Part shown: piece by piece, positions 47,170 through 59,064 of the stretch | Layout of the letters: each line of letters begins with the position of its first letter | How positions within the stretch are numbered: position 1 is the first letter of the stretch | Assembly: GCA_030142905.1 (NCBI GenBank) | Contig: JASJOG010000136.1 | Span: 1-64,000 of the forward strand | DNA from: Heliopora coerulea | Lineage: Eukaryota > Cnidaria > Anthozoa > Scleralcyonacea > Helioporidae | Reading direction: 5' to 3' | Length of the DNA stretch: 64,000 nt | The notes under the pieces: model-generated | What the model was told of the DNA's origin: nothing | The model's input: the letters and a program-made list of their open reading frames with translations, nothing else | The model's database searches: none | Position numbers and translations under genes: made by a program

Positions 47170-47693
47170 AAATGAGAGCCCAGCTCAAAATTTTAAGGTG
47201 AAGAACCATGATCACAACAAGGTAAGACAAGTTAAAACATTTTGAAAATAAGTTGGATTCTAACGTTTCGTTGCAACGTGCAACATCTTCAGAGTGTAGT
47301 ATTACAAAGTTATCAATGTCTATATATAAGTCTATTTACATGCGAGAATGAATAATTAATTAGCGCCCAACCAATCACAAAAGGTGACGAACAAGAAGCT
47401 GAGAGAAAAATTAATGACGGAGTGAGAGACTAATGACTCACTCCGTCATTAATTTTTCTCTCAGCTTCTTGTTCGTCACCTTTTGTGATTGGTTGGGCGC
47501 TAATTAATTATTCATTCTCGCATGTAAATAGACTTATATATAGACATTGATAACTTTGCAATACTACACTCTGAAGATGTTGCACGTTGTAACGAAACGT
47601 TAGAATCCAACTTATTTTTAAAATGTTTTAACTTGTCTTGCCTTGTTGTGATCATGGTTCTTCACCTTAAAATTTTGAGCTGGGCTCTCGTTT
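47170..47693. repeat. Large foldback (about 255-bp arms) with a hammerhead core in each arm
   Basis: The two arms are near-perfect complements, from GAGAGCCCAGCTCAAAATTT on the left to AAATTTTGAGCTGGGCTCTC on the right, meeting near 47,431 (CACTCCGTCATTAATTTT on the right arm). The minus strand of the left arm reads CTGAAGA ... GAAAC (47,292-47,275) and the plus strand of the right arm reads CTGAAGA (47,571-47,577) ... GAAAC (47,594-47,598). Both fit CUGANGA-stem-GAAA, and the stem GTTGC/GCAAC (GTAAC on the right) is the same as at 5,050 and 24,652. It lies about 135 bp upstream of the phosphorylase exon. Confidence 0.9.
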
Positions 47694-47829
47694 TTATCCT
47701 GAGACTTGAGAACATATTTCCATCCATCTGTGTGTCTGTCCGTCCATCTGTAATTACTCATTTCATTTTCATTACTTATGATGTTTATTGTAAGACCATC
47801 TTAAGCATATTCATCCACTTCCTTTCCAG

Positions 47830-48534
47830 ATAAAACCACCGCTAAGTCTCTTGGAAACCTTGAGGCAGAACAAAAAGATTTTAAGTGTCCCACAGCTCCA
47901 CAGTTCGACATTATAGATTTCAAAGATATGAAGCCCAGTAACGTTGATTGGTTTGATATCAGCCATGAACCAGTTGATGTTCTTCTACTAACAACCGATG
48001 ATGTCGAGTTTCGTGCTGCATACAAAATATTACGTAACCCCAGAGCAGCAGATGAAGGAAGAAATCTGGGACCACTTTATTTTGGAGAAATTGGACAAAA
48101 TAAAGTTGTCCTTCTCAAATCATCCGAGGTTGCACTTGGTGTTGCTGGAACGCAGGCAACGTGCTCTGATGCCATTCAAAAGCTGAAACCAAAAGTTATT
48201 GTCGGTCTTGGAGTGTGCTTCGGAATGAAAAACGAAAAGCATGATCTGGGTGACGTTCTGGTATCATCCCAGATTGGCTTTTATGGACCTTCTCGTGTAA
48301 ACCCAGATGGCTCCATAAATACCCTTGGTCCAACCATTGAATGCAATCCAAGACTTTCGCGATTGTTTGATGGTGGGAAAGTTGGCTGGGTTGGTCCAGC
48401 GGAAGAAATACTAGTTCCAAAAGTTCACGTCGGTCAAGTTCTAACCGGTCCACAAGATATATCTAACAAACGAAGTAAGGAAGAGTTGAGAAATCGGTTC
48501 CCGGAAGCGTTTGGTGGAGAAAGGGATGGTGAAG
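47830..48534 (+). CDS. Nucleoside-phosphorylase-like domain, exon A of the STAND gene
   Basis: Enters after CTTTCCAG with AT completing a codon from the HEPN exon (G|AT) and leaves phase 1 at GTATGT (48,535). It encodes the N-terminal two thirds of a PNP/UDP-phosphorylase fold: VDVLLLTTDDVEFRAAYKIL (first strand), GVAGTQATCSDAIQKLKPKV, then VIVGLGVCFGM (the GIxxG nucleoside/phosphate loop) and DVLVSSQIGFYGPSRVNPDG. Domains of this fold are known in bacterial and eukaryotic immune proteins, where some act as ATP nucleosidases. Activity here is uncertain: at the splice junction the sequence reads GGERDGEGL where the family usually has GGEMEGxGL, so the ribose-contacting Met-Glu is replaced by Arg-Asp. 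Confidence 0.85.
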
Positions 48535-49473
48535 GTATGTTACAGAATCACAAAGCAGTCTCAGCAATATCTATATCAAACTTTTTCTGGGAGTTCATGT
48601 GCATTTTTTAAAATGATTTTGAAGTTCTCGAGTAAAGGAGGAGTATAAATTCGTTTCCCTAATCTCCATCTCAGGATGCTGTTAAACAAGGTCGACCAGA
48701 GTATGGCCATTAGAAGGAGAGTGATGTGATGGCTCGAGTCCATCTGGGGATCTTGCATGAACAAAGATAACTGTGTCTTCAACGTTCAATTACATCGTTC
48801 ACCTATCGCTGTATTGTCGTGTCGTGTCTTTAATTCTTTCCTGTGCAAGAGGTCTTCCCTTGACAAGTAAAATTGTCTGGGATTAGCCAGTGTAAAATAC
48901 CAAAGTCGGGTATGGAGCTGAAAGAGTCAAAAGTGATAAAAGCACGGTTACCTTTCTCCTCAAATTATTTCAGCTTAGAAAACAACAATTTTCAAACTCC
49001 TTATCGAATTAGCGTAATAAAGGGTTCATTTTCGAAGTTATTTAAAAAGTTCACAGTACGTGCTTTATCGCATCTAAAACACTCGACTATTGTCTCGTGT
49101 TTTAAACACGATAAAGCACTCCTACTCGTTTTTTAAATAGTACATTAATGATTAAAAGTTGGCAATAGTCTTTTTTTTCTGTTGTTTTGTTTCATTGTTG
49201 ATGTTGTTATTCTTGCATTTTTGACATTTTAAATCCCGCTTACACTGTTTGGGAAAAATTTTAGCGAAGGTACCGCTATATTTGGGCAAAGTACGGAGGA
49301 TTTTCACAGTATAAATGGTGCAGACTTCTTAAAATTTCGTATCCGTGCCTGAAAATTTAGCCTTGCCGAGCACTTCTGTTTATGTAGGTCTCGCCGGAGC
49401 TAATTTGCCTCGCCCAAAATTTTACAGTTTTAAAGTTGCTCTTTTCGTCCATTTTATTTATTTTACCAAACAG
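48535..49473. other. Intron between phosphorylase exons
   Basis: Contains a hairpin at about 49,065-49,130 (GTGCTTTATCG ... CGATAAAGCAC around AAACACTCGA...CTCGTGTTT), resembling the foldback at 3.4 kb. No other feature. Confidence 0.6.
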
Positions 49474-49644
49474 GATTATATACACTTTGCCAGAATTCTG
49501 GAATACCCTGGATACTTTGTAAGTCCATTACAAACTGGGCAGACGGCGGGAAATATGAAAGATGGCATACTTTTGGTGCAGCAGTGTCAGCGTCGTATGT
49601 GGAACACGTTTTGGAGAAATTCTACATTCCTGGAGAAATTCAAG
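49474..49644 (+). CDS. Nucleoside-phosphorylase-like domain, exon B (C-terminal part)
   Basis: A 171-nt exon after ACCAAACAG and before GTAAAC, symmetric phase 1-1. It reads GLYTLCQNSGIPWILCKSIT followed by NWADGGKYERWHTFGAAVSA and SYVEHVLEKF. This is the expected end of a PNP fold (GIPW...WADG...A..A..YV). The base-contacting Asp that usually precedes this ADG segment is Asn here (ITNWADG). It is too short and in the wrong frame for Met-initiated ORF calling; I found it by extending the fold across the splice. Confidence 0.82.
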
Positions 49645-50262
49645 GTAAACTATTCACACGAATTTTGGGTGTTATAAAAAATTTAGAGATGTTACGACCA
49701 AACAGGCTTCAACATTGGTTCGTTACCAGGTAACAAAGGGACCAAGACCTCCTTAACCATACAGAACTTCTGATCTTTCTCGGAATAATTGTTCGTGGCC
49801 AATTACTATCACTTCGTTGGAGCTGAATGTTTATACGAGAGAAATAAGCCGAAGGTTTTGTTAAGACGTGGCTTACATAAGCCACGAAATCCTCGTATAA
49901 ACAGGTCAGGAATAATGTTCACGTATTACATAAGCCGCATATCTTAGAAAACGCGGCTTAATTCTTAGGTAACTAAAACATTTCGTGGCTTACGAAATCA
50001 CCCGTTATTTCTCTAGAATCAATGATTCGGTTGGTTTCGACATTCTATACTGCCTACTCAGTTGAAATTATAACTTCAAAACAGGACAGATAATCTTCAA
50101 TTATTTTAATTATGGGAAAAACATCATGAAGAAATCGCCTCTAATGAGATATGTTTAGAAATTTAAAAATTTTCAGGGGAATATTCACCCGGACGCACCT
50201 TGCTGTCCCGATAGATACTGCAATCACCATACGTCATTAACTTGCGACTTCGTGTTCACTAG
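49645..50262. repeat. Intron with small foldback (TTTATACGAG / CTCGTATAAA)
   Basis: Arms at 49,829-49,840 and 49,891-49,902 enclose an inner palindrome CGTGGCTTAC/ATAAGCCACG. Further CGTGGCTTACG and ATAAGCCGC motifs follow to about 50,000. Ends in TTCACTAG, the acceptor for the NB-ARC exon. Confidence 0.6.
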
Positions 50263-53200
50263 GAGAACAGAAACACTTGCCGAAGCCATTCCTCCCTTCT
50301 ATGGTGCCTCACTTCACTGGTCGAAAGAGTGAATGTGACCAAGTTGTTCGCCACATGACTTCCCAATCAACGCGACTGGTGACGATTTCGGGACCACCAG
50401 GATTTGGAAAAACTTCGCTAGCCATTGCAGTGGGACATCGACTGAAATCCCAACGGTTACCTGTTTATTTCTTCTCATTACGAAATGTGAAGACAACGAA
50501 TGACTTAGCATCAAAACTTTTCAACTGTTTCACGCACGCTACATCAAACCAAGCCATTAAGCAACCGTCTTCATCTTCAGGTGTAGTTGACGAGCTTTGT
50601 CGCATTTTCACTCAAATTTCATCCAATGTTTTTATCATTCTTGATAATGCTGATGATTTGCTCGAAAGTGGTGAGCCTGACACAAGACAAGAAATTTCAG
50701 ATCTACTCCAAGAAATCTTCATGCGTTGCAACAACGTCACTTTCTTGTGTACCACAAGAATGAGCCTTGATTTCCTCAAATTAAAGTTTCAACATCACGA
50801 GTCTATGACGATAGGACCATTAGACGAGCCATCCTCGAACCATCTGGTTTATCAGCTCCTTCCCAAAGTCAATGGCGACGACTGCATGAGAATATCACGC
50901 ACCTGTGGACGTGTCCCACTAGCAGTAAAGCTTCTGTGTCCTTTAATTGATGAAGATGACGAGGAGCCTAGCAAAGTCCTTGATGAGTTTTGTAGTTCTT
51001 CCCATAGCTTGCTCGACTTCCTGGATAATCCGGATTCTACAAATGATTTACAATTGAAATTCCTATTTGAATCCGCTTTCAAGAGACTTTCTCAAAAAGA
51101 AAAAGAGGCCTTTGTATCTCTTTCGGTTTTTGTTGGCGAGAAGTTCGACGTGGACGCTGCTGTAAATGTCATTGGTGGAAACAAACGTACAAATAAGCAA
51201 ACTTTGCACAGACTTCAAAGAAAGTGTTTGCTTGATTTTAGCTCTGAGGATAGGTTCTTCTCTTTTCATTCACTTATTAGAGCGTTTGCCGTCGAAAAAG
51301 CAGAAAACGAAATGAAAGAAATTGCTTTTCAAGCTCAACAGCGTTTTCTTTCTTACTACGTTTCGATGTTCAAAGATTTAAATAACCAATTTCAAGATGG
51401 AAATTCACTTTCTGCATTTGTAAAGTGTTATCAGGAAAAAGAAAATATTTTCCCAAGTCTCCTTCAAGGTCTTTCTAACGACACTATATGCGACGAAATA
51501 TTCAAAGTTCTACCAACCGCTGAGCTGTTCCTCGACACAATTACTTACTTTGAAGGATCGACTTTCCATGATATTTACAACTTAGCAATACGAAAGGCAA
51601 AAGAGCGGCGTGACATCGTGTTCACCCATAAGCTAATGGTGGGGCAAGCATTTGCACAGATAACTTGGGGTGAAGGAGGAATAACACATCAGTTGCTTAA
51701 AATGGCTGAAGAAATTGAAGAAGAAAACCCTTCACTCATACCTGAACAAGTAAAAAGAAAACGACTTTGTTATTTAGGTATTTATTTGCTTATCAGCGGA
51801 AGAGCTTGCGAGGGATCTCAAATCCTCGAAGCTGTTGCTCCTCTATTGAGCAATAACAGTGGAGAATGGATCCTCAAATTCCTAGCTTTCCAGATTCTTG
51901 CTTTTTACTTCAAGTTTACCAATGTTCCAGAAAAATCTAAGAAGTTTAACCAATTGGCGTTTAAAGATTGCCATAAGAAAACAGACCAGTATCTTTTTTG
52001 CTTTGACTTTGGCGGAAATATTACTGAGATAGACGAAGTTGTAAGGACAAGAAATGACGATCTCTGCTCTTGTAATCATCCTCTTATTATGGCGCTTATT
52101 TGGCCAATCAGAGAATTTTTAAAAAAGTACCCTTTCAACACCATCCTCGAGAAACTCGTAGATATAATGTTTCAAATGCAAGAAGACATTGAAGCGAAGT
52201 CAAAAAACAACCAGGATTTGCTTCCATTCCTTCGGTACATACATCAAACACTGATAGGATTCGAAAAAAATGAAGATACTTATCTCGCACTACAGCGTAG
52301 TATTAATGTAACAGTGAAGAAATATGGTAAGCTACATGCAGAAACGGCAAACACGTACAGTGTAATTGGAGACGCACAACATAAAATGGGAGACCTCATT
52401 GCAGCTCTACAATCATACCAGCAAGCACATAACATTAGGTTGAAACTATACGGTGAACAACATGCAACAACGGCTGACACTTACCATGAGATTGGAGTCA
52501 CACAACACGAGATGAAAGACTACGTTTCAGCTCTTAAATCCAAGCACCAAGCACTTAACATTAGGTTGAAACTATATGGTGAACAACATGCAACAACGGC
52601 TGACACTTACCATGAGATTGGAGTCACACAACACCAGATGAAAGACTACGTTTCAGCTCTTAAATCCAAGCAACAAGCACTTAATATTAAGTTGAAACTA
52701 TATGGTGAACAACATGCAACAACGGCTGACAGTTACCATTCGATTGGAGTCACACAACACGAGATGAAAGACTACGTTTCAGCTCTTAAATCCAAGCACC
52801 AAGCACTTAACATTAGGTTGAAACTATATGGTGAACAACATGCAACAACGGCTGACACTTACCATTCGATTGGAGTCACACAACACCAGATGAAAGACTA
52901 CGTTTCAGCTCTTAAATCCAAGCAACAAGCACTTAATATTAAGTTGAAACTATATGGTGAACAACATGCAACAACGGCTGACAGTTACCATTCGATTGGA
53001 GGCACACAACACGAGATGAAAGACTACGTTTCAGCTCTTAAATCCAAGCACCAAGCACTTAACATTAGGTTGAAACTATATGGTGAACAACATGCAACAA
53101 CGGCTGACACTTACCATTCGATTGGAGTCGCACAACACCAGATGAAAGACTACGTTTCAGCTCTACAATCATACCAGCAAGCACTTAACATTAGGTTGAA

Positions 53201-55718
53201 ACTATATGGTGAACAACATGCAACAACGGCTGACACTTACCATTCGATTGGAGTCACAAAACACCAGATGAAAGACTACGTTTCAGTTCTACAATCATAC
53301 CAGCAAATACTTAACATTAGGTTGAAACTATATGGTGAACAACATGCAACAACGGCTGACACTTACCATTCGATTGGAGTCACACAACACCAGATGAAAG
53401 ACTACGTTTCAGCTCTTAAATCCAAGCAGCAAGGACTTAACATTAGGTTGAAACTATATGGTGAACAACATGCAACAACGGCTGACACTTACCATTCGAT
53501 TGGAGTCACACAACACCAGATGAAAGACTACGTTTCAGCTCTTAAATCCAAGCAACAAGCACTTAACATTAGGTTGAAACTATATGGTGAACAACATGCA
53601 ACAACGGCTGACACTTACCATTCGATTGGAGTCACACAACACCAGATGAAAGACTACGTTTCAGCTCTCCAATCTTTCCAGCAAGCACTTAACATTAGGT
53701 TGAAACTATATGGTGAACAACATGCAACAACGGCTGACAGTTACCATGAGATTGGAGTCACACAACACGAGATGAAAGACTACGTTTCAGCTCTTAAATC
53801 CAAGCACCAAGCACTTAACATTAGGTTGAAACTATATGGTGAACAACATGCAACAACGGCTGACACTTACCATTCGATTGGAGTCACAAAACACCAGATG
53901 AAAGACTACGTTTCAGCTCTACAATCATACCAGCAAGCACTTAACATTAGGTTGAAACTATATGGTGAACAACATGCAACAACGGCTGACACTTACCATT
54001 CGATTGGAGTCGCACAACACCAGATGAAAGACTACGTTTCAGCTCTACAATCATACCAGCAAGCACTTAACATTAGGTTGAAACTATATGGTGAACAACA
54101 TGCAACAACGGCTGACACTTACCATTCGATTGGAGTCACACAACACCAGATGAAAGACTACGTTTCAGCTCTTCAATCTTTCCAACAAGCACTTAACATT
54201 AGGTTTAAACTATATGGTGAACAACATGCAACAACGGCTGACACTTACCATTCGATTGGAGTCACACAACACCAGATGAAAGACTACGCTTCAGCTCTTA
54301 AATCCAAGCACCAAACACTTAACATTAGGTTGAAACTATATGGTGAACAACATGCAACAACGGCTGACACTTACCATTCGATTGGAGTCACACAACACCA
54401 GATGAAAGACTACGTTTCAGCTCTACAATCATACCAGCAAGCACTTAACATTAGGTTGAAACTATATGGTGAACAACATGCAACAACGGCTGACACTTAC
54501 CATTCGATTGGAGTCACACAACACCAGATGAAAGACTACGCTTCAGCTCTTAAATCCAAGCACCAAGCACTTAATATTAAGTTGAAACTATATGGTGAAC
54601 AACATGCAACAACGGCTGACACTTACCATTCGATTGGAGTCACACAACACGAGATGAAAGACTACGTTTCAGCTCTTAAATCCAAGCACCAAGCACTTAA
54701 CATTAGGTTGAAACTATATGGTGAACAACATGCAACAACGGCTGACACTTACCATGAGATTGGAGTCACACAACACGAGATGAAAGACTACGTTTCAGCT
54801 CTTAAATCCAAGCAGCAAGCACTTAACATTAGGTTGAAACTATATGGTGAACAACATGCAACAACGGCTGACACTTACCATTCGATTGGAGTCACAAAAC
54901 ACCAGATGAAAGACTACGTTTCAGCTCTTAAATCCAAGCACCAAACACTTAACATTAGGTTTAAACTATATGGTGAACAACATGCAACAACGGCTGACAC
55001 TTACCATTCGATTGGAGTCGCACAACACCAGATGAAAGACTACGTTTCAGCTCTACAATCATACCAGCAAGCACTTAACATTAGGTTGAAACTATATGGT
55101 GAACAACATGCAACAACGGCTGACACTTACCATTCGATTGGAGTCACACAACACGAGATGAAAGACTACGTTTCAGCTCTTAAATCCAAGCACCAAGCAC
55201 TTAATATTAAGTTGAAACTATATGGTGAACAACATGCAACAACGGCTGACAGTTACCATTCGATTGGAGTCACACAACACCAGATGAAAGACTACGTTTC
55301 AGCTCTTAAATCCAAGCAGCAAGCACTTAACATTAGGTTGAAACTATATGGTGAACAACATGCAACAACGGCTGACACTTACCATTCGATTGGAGTCACA
55401 CAACACCAGATGAAAGACTACGTTTCAGCTCTTCAATCTTTCCAGCAAGCACTAAACATTAAATTGAAACTATATGGTGAACAACATGCAACAACGGCTG
55501 ACAGTTACCATGAGATTGGAGTCACACAACACGAGATGAAAGACTACGTTTCAGCTCTAAAATCCAAGCACCAAGCACTTAACATTAGGTTGAAACTATA
55601 TGGTGAACAACATGCAACAACGGCTGACACTTACCATTCGATTGGAGTCACACAACACCAGATGAAAGACTACGTTTCAGCTCTTAAATCCAAGCACCAA
55701 GCACTTAACATTAGGTAG
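50263..55718 (+). CDS. NB-ARC STAND ATPase with long TPR array, main exon
   Basis: Begins with GA after the AG at 50,262, completing a phase-1 codon from the phosphorylase exon (G|GA). There is no ATG at the apparent ORF start (it is TTG at 50,277), as expected for an internal exon. NB-ARC runs over about residues 10-330: P-loop GPPGFGKTS (39-47), Walker B VFIILDNADDLLE (about 119-131), CGRVPLAVKLL (GLPL-like) and FHSLIRAFAVEKA (MHD-like, His kept, Met and Asp not). A helical linker of about 350 residues follows. TPRs begin near residue 680: about 26 near-identical 42-residue units (YGEQHATTAD ... MKDYVSALKSK ... ALNIRLKL) up to a TAG at 55,716. With the upstream exons it forms a frame of about 2,391 residues. 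It acts as a nucleotide-switch sensor by family logic; the ligand is unknown. Confidence 0.9.
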
Positions 55719-57640
55719 AAACTATATGGTGAACAACATGCAAAAACGGCTGACAGTTTCCATTCGATTGGAGTCACACAACACCAGATGAAAGACTACG
55801 TTTCAGCTCTTAAATCCAAGCACCAAGCACTTAATATTAAGTTGAAACTATATGGTGAACAACATGCAACAACGGCTGACACTTACCATTCGATTGGAGT
55901 CACACAACACCAGATGAAAGACTACGTTTCAGCTCTTAAATCCAAGCAGCAAGCACTTAATATTAAGTTGAAACTATATGGTGAACAACATGCAACAACG
56001 GCTGACACTTACCATTCGATTGGAGTCACACAACACGAGATGAAAGACTACGTTTCAGCTCTTAAATCCAAGCACCAAGCACTTAACATTAGGTTTAAAC
56101 TATATGGTGAACAACATGCAACAACGGCTGACAGTTAACATTCGATTGGAGTCACACAACACCAGATGAAAGACTACGTTTAAGCTCTACAATCTTTCCA
56201 GCAAGCACTTAACATTAGGTTGAAACTATATGGTGAACAACATGCAGCAACGGCTTACAGTTACCATGAGATTGGAATCACACAACACCAGATGAAAGAC
56301 TAAGTTTCAGCTCTTAAATCCAAGCAGCAAGCACTTAACATTAGGTTGAAACTATATGGTGAACAACATGCAACAACGGCTGACAGTTACCATTCGATTG
56401 GAGTCACACAACACCAGATGAAAGACTACGTTTCAGCTCTTAAATCCAAGCAGCAAGCACTTAACATTAGGTTGAAACTATATGGTGAACAACATGCAAC
56501 AACGGCTGACACTTACCATTCGATTGGAGTCACAAAACACCAGATGAAAGACTACGTTTCAGCTCTTAAATCCAAGCAGCAAGCACTTAACATTAGGTTG
56601 AAACTATATGGTGAACAACATGCAACAACGGCTGACACTTACCATTCGATTGGAGTCGCACAACACCAGATGAAAGACTACGTTTCAGCTCTTCAATCTT
56701 TCCAACAAGCACTTAACATTAGGTTGAAACTATATGGTGAACAACATGCAACAACGGCTGACACTTACCATTCGATTTGAGTCACAAAACGCGAGATGAA
56801 AGACTACGTTTCAGCTCTACAATCTTTCCCGCAAGCACTTAACATTAGGTTGAAACTATATGGTGAACAACATGCAACAACGGCTGACAGTTACCATGAG
56901 ATTGGAGTCACACAACACGAGATGAAAGACTACGTTTCAGCTCTCCAATCTTTCCAGCAAGCACTTAACATTAGGTTGAAACTATATGGTGAACAACATG
57001 CAACAACGGCTAACAGTTACCATTCGATTGGAGTCACACAACACCAGATGAAAGACTACATTTCAGCTCTTAAATCCAAGCAGCAAGCACTTAACATTGG
57101 GTTGAAACTATATGGTGAACAACATGTAACAGCGGCTGATACTTACCATTCGATTGGAGTCCCACAACGCAAGATGAAAGACTACGTTTCAGCTTTTAAA
57201 TCGAAACAGCAAGCACTTAACATTAGGTTTAAACTATATGGTGAACAACATGCAACAACGGCTGACAGATACCATTCGATTGGAGTCACACAACACGAGA
57301 TGAAAGACTACATTTCGGTTCTTCAATCACACCATCGTGCACTAGACCGAAGACTAAAACGTTTTGGTGAACATCCTGGTAAAACAGCAGACAGTTACCA
57401 TAACATAGGTGACATCCAATATGACATGGGAGATTACACTGCTGCTCATCAATCACACCAGCGTGCACTGGACATAAGACTAAAACTTTATGGTGAACAA
57501 CATGATAAAACAGCAGACAGTTACCATAACATAGGTCTCTCACAACGTAACATGAAAGACTACACTGCAGCTCTTCAATCACAACAGCGTGCACTGGACA
57601 TAACCTTGAACCTGTATGGAGGACGACATACATTGGCAGT
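52319..57640 (+). repeat. 126-bp tandem array encoding TPR units
   Basis: About 42 head-to-tail 126-bp units. The first one or two and the last three or four are diverged; the inner ones are near-identical at the DNA level, including synonymous sites. Variation is confined to a few alternating blocks: KSKHQ, KSKQQ, QSYQQ or QSFQQ at one site, and TQHQ, TQHE, AQHQ or TKHQ at another. There is no frameshift over the whole array. Such uniformity points to recent expansion or gene conversion. Confidence 0.95.
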
Positions 57641-57746
57641 CAATAGTTACCGTGAGATTGGGATCGTAAAACAGTTGAGCACCACAGTATGTGTGGCAAA
57701 AGTCATCAAGTTAGTACCATCATTCATTATTTGTTTATTCATTTGA
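55719..57746 (+). pseudogene. TPR array continuation behind nonsense codons
   Basis: The same frame continues with TPR units but is interrupted at 55,716 (TAG), 56,136 (TAA), 56,181 (TAA), 56,301 (TAA) and 56,778 (TGA). Each is a single-base change from the consensus unit. The last units (57,310-57,640: MGDYTAAHQSHQRALDIRL) are diverged and resemble the units of the decayed copy at 45.5-46.2 kb, so they look like the old C-terminal edge of the array. A possible donor GTATGT lies at 57,687. Either the protein is truncated after about 26 repeats, or these stops are allele- or assembly-specific. Confidence 0.75.
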
Positions 57747-57869
57747 CATAACCATACTCTTGGTTGTATTTCCACTCTGTTATACTTGTACATAGGTGTA
57801 CAGGTGTATTTGTGTATGTGTATGTATAGGTGTATATAGTATGTCAACCGAGACATGTAAAGCAGGCAA

Positions 57870-58408
57870 TACCAGATGGACAGTCTCTTAGGATTAGGAG
57901 AATTTGTTATTCAGAAGAAGTATTTGAGGAAAGACTTAAAGAGCTCTCCGGAGATTTTATTAAAGAGAGGTTTTAGCCGTAAATTTCTGGAGTCACAATT
58001 TTCAAAGGCCAGAAAGAAGAGTAGAGAGATCCTCCTTTGTCAGAAAACAAAAAAGGCGGCTTCTGAGAGAATTCCCTCAGTTGTTAGTTTTTATCCAGCT
58101 TTATTGGGAATAGGTGGAGTTATTGAGTTGCTTCTATCTATTTTGCATGCCTCCGAGGATATGAAAAAAGTTTTCCGTGATACCCAATGGTAGCTTACAG
58201 GAGACCACGTAATCCGAAAGACGAATTAGTTAGGGCTACGATTAGCAGGGAGAATGATATTGAAAAAGGTATGAAGAAGCGTGGTAAGTCACTCTGCCAA
58301 ATATGTAGATTCGTTGATGAGGGCAGTATGTTCCAATGAAATACAGGAAAATTTCTGTTTCGCCGCGATTCATGTGCACTGGTTTACCTTTAATCTTATA
58401 AGTTATGC
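57870..58408 (+). mobile_element. Penelope-like element 6 relic
   Basis: The frame 57,876-58,193 (KRGFSRKFLESQFSKARKKS, then LLCQKTKKAAS, VVSFYPALLGIGGVIELL) is the RT-nuclease linker seen in elements 2 and 4. The frame then breaks, and SLCQICRFVDEGSMF marks the start of the nuclease region. It is cut off at 58,408 by the GTGCA-rich element. It lies just 3' of the TPR array. Confidence 0.78.
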
Positions 58409-58891
58409 AAGGCTCGAAATACCGCATGCACACGTGCACGAATGCACGTAAAATTCGAGATGTGCACGTAACTTTTGTCACTTACATGCACTGCGTGCAC
58501 GTAGAAATTTTCACACAGTGACTGCATGGGCTGCACTCCATAATCAGCATCATTACCTTAGCTTCAGAGTAACGATTGGACATGGGATGTATTGGTAGTT
58601 TGTAACAAATAGCATATCAATATTATTTAGCTGATAATTCAATCATGAACGATTCCAATCCACTGTCCGATCTTACGCCGGTCTTTTCGCAATAATCATC
58701 AAGTGAGCCTGCGTTCTGAGAAGTCTCACTCGAAAACTTCAAGTATACCAAATCATTATTGAAAAGAACTGAAATTGTGCTTCGAGAATTTTTTAGTACG
58801 TGTCTGTGCACATAAATAATTGGTGGTGCATGTAGTTAAAAAAATTAGGTGCATGCTGTGCATGTAAGATTTTCCTATTAATTCGAGCCTT
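58409..58891. mobile_element. GTGCA-rich TIR element
   Basis: Ends AAGGCTCGAA at 58,409 and the complement TTCGAGCCTT at 58,891. GTGCAC/TGCATG motifs are dense in the 100 bp inside each end (TGCATGCACACGTGCACG on the left). About 480 bp with no transposase. It interrupts the Penelope relic. Superfamily uncertain. Confidence 0.68.
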
Positions 58892-59064
58892 GATTATGTG
58901 ATAAGATTTATGTCGAAAGCACCATGTCTTTCAGAAAACGTTTTAATAATCATAGGAGCAATGCTACAAGGTATGGCAAAGGACAGAGGTGTATGGTGTG
59001 TGATCAATTTTAACTTTTTTTTTTTTTGAACCGGATTATTATGGTGTAAGGGGGGGTTGAACCA
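58892..59064. other. Spacer with A/T run
   Basis: Contains a T run at 59,015-59,028 and a G run at 59,050-59,056. No gene. Confidence 0.5.

Noticed and set aside
50277..50279. Translation start of the NB-ARC protein
   Set aside because: The codon is TTG. The sequence upstream is in frame from a splice acceptor at 50,262, so this is an internal exon.
57286..57633. 115-codon minus-strand frame over the last TPR units
   Set aside because: Antisense shadow of the 126-bp coding repeat.
52319..57640. Regularly spaced repeats resembling a CRISPR-like array
   Set aside because: The unit is a 126-bp coding repeat with no spacers, in one reading frame, encoding TPRs in an intron-containing animal locus.
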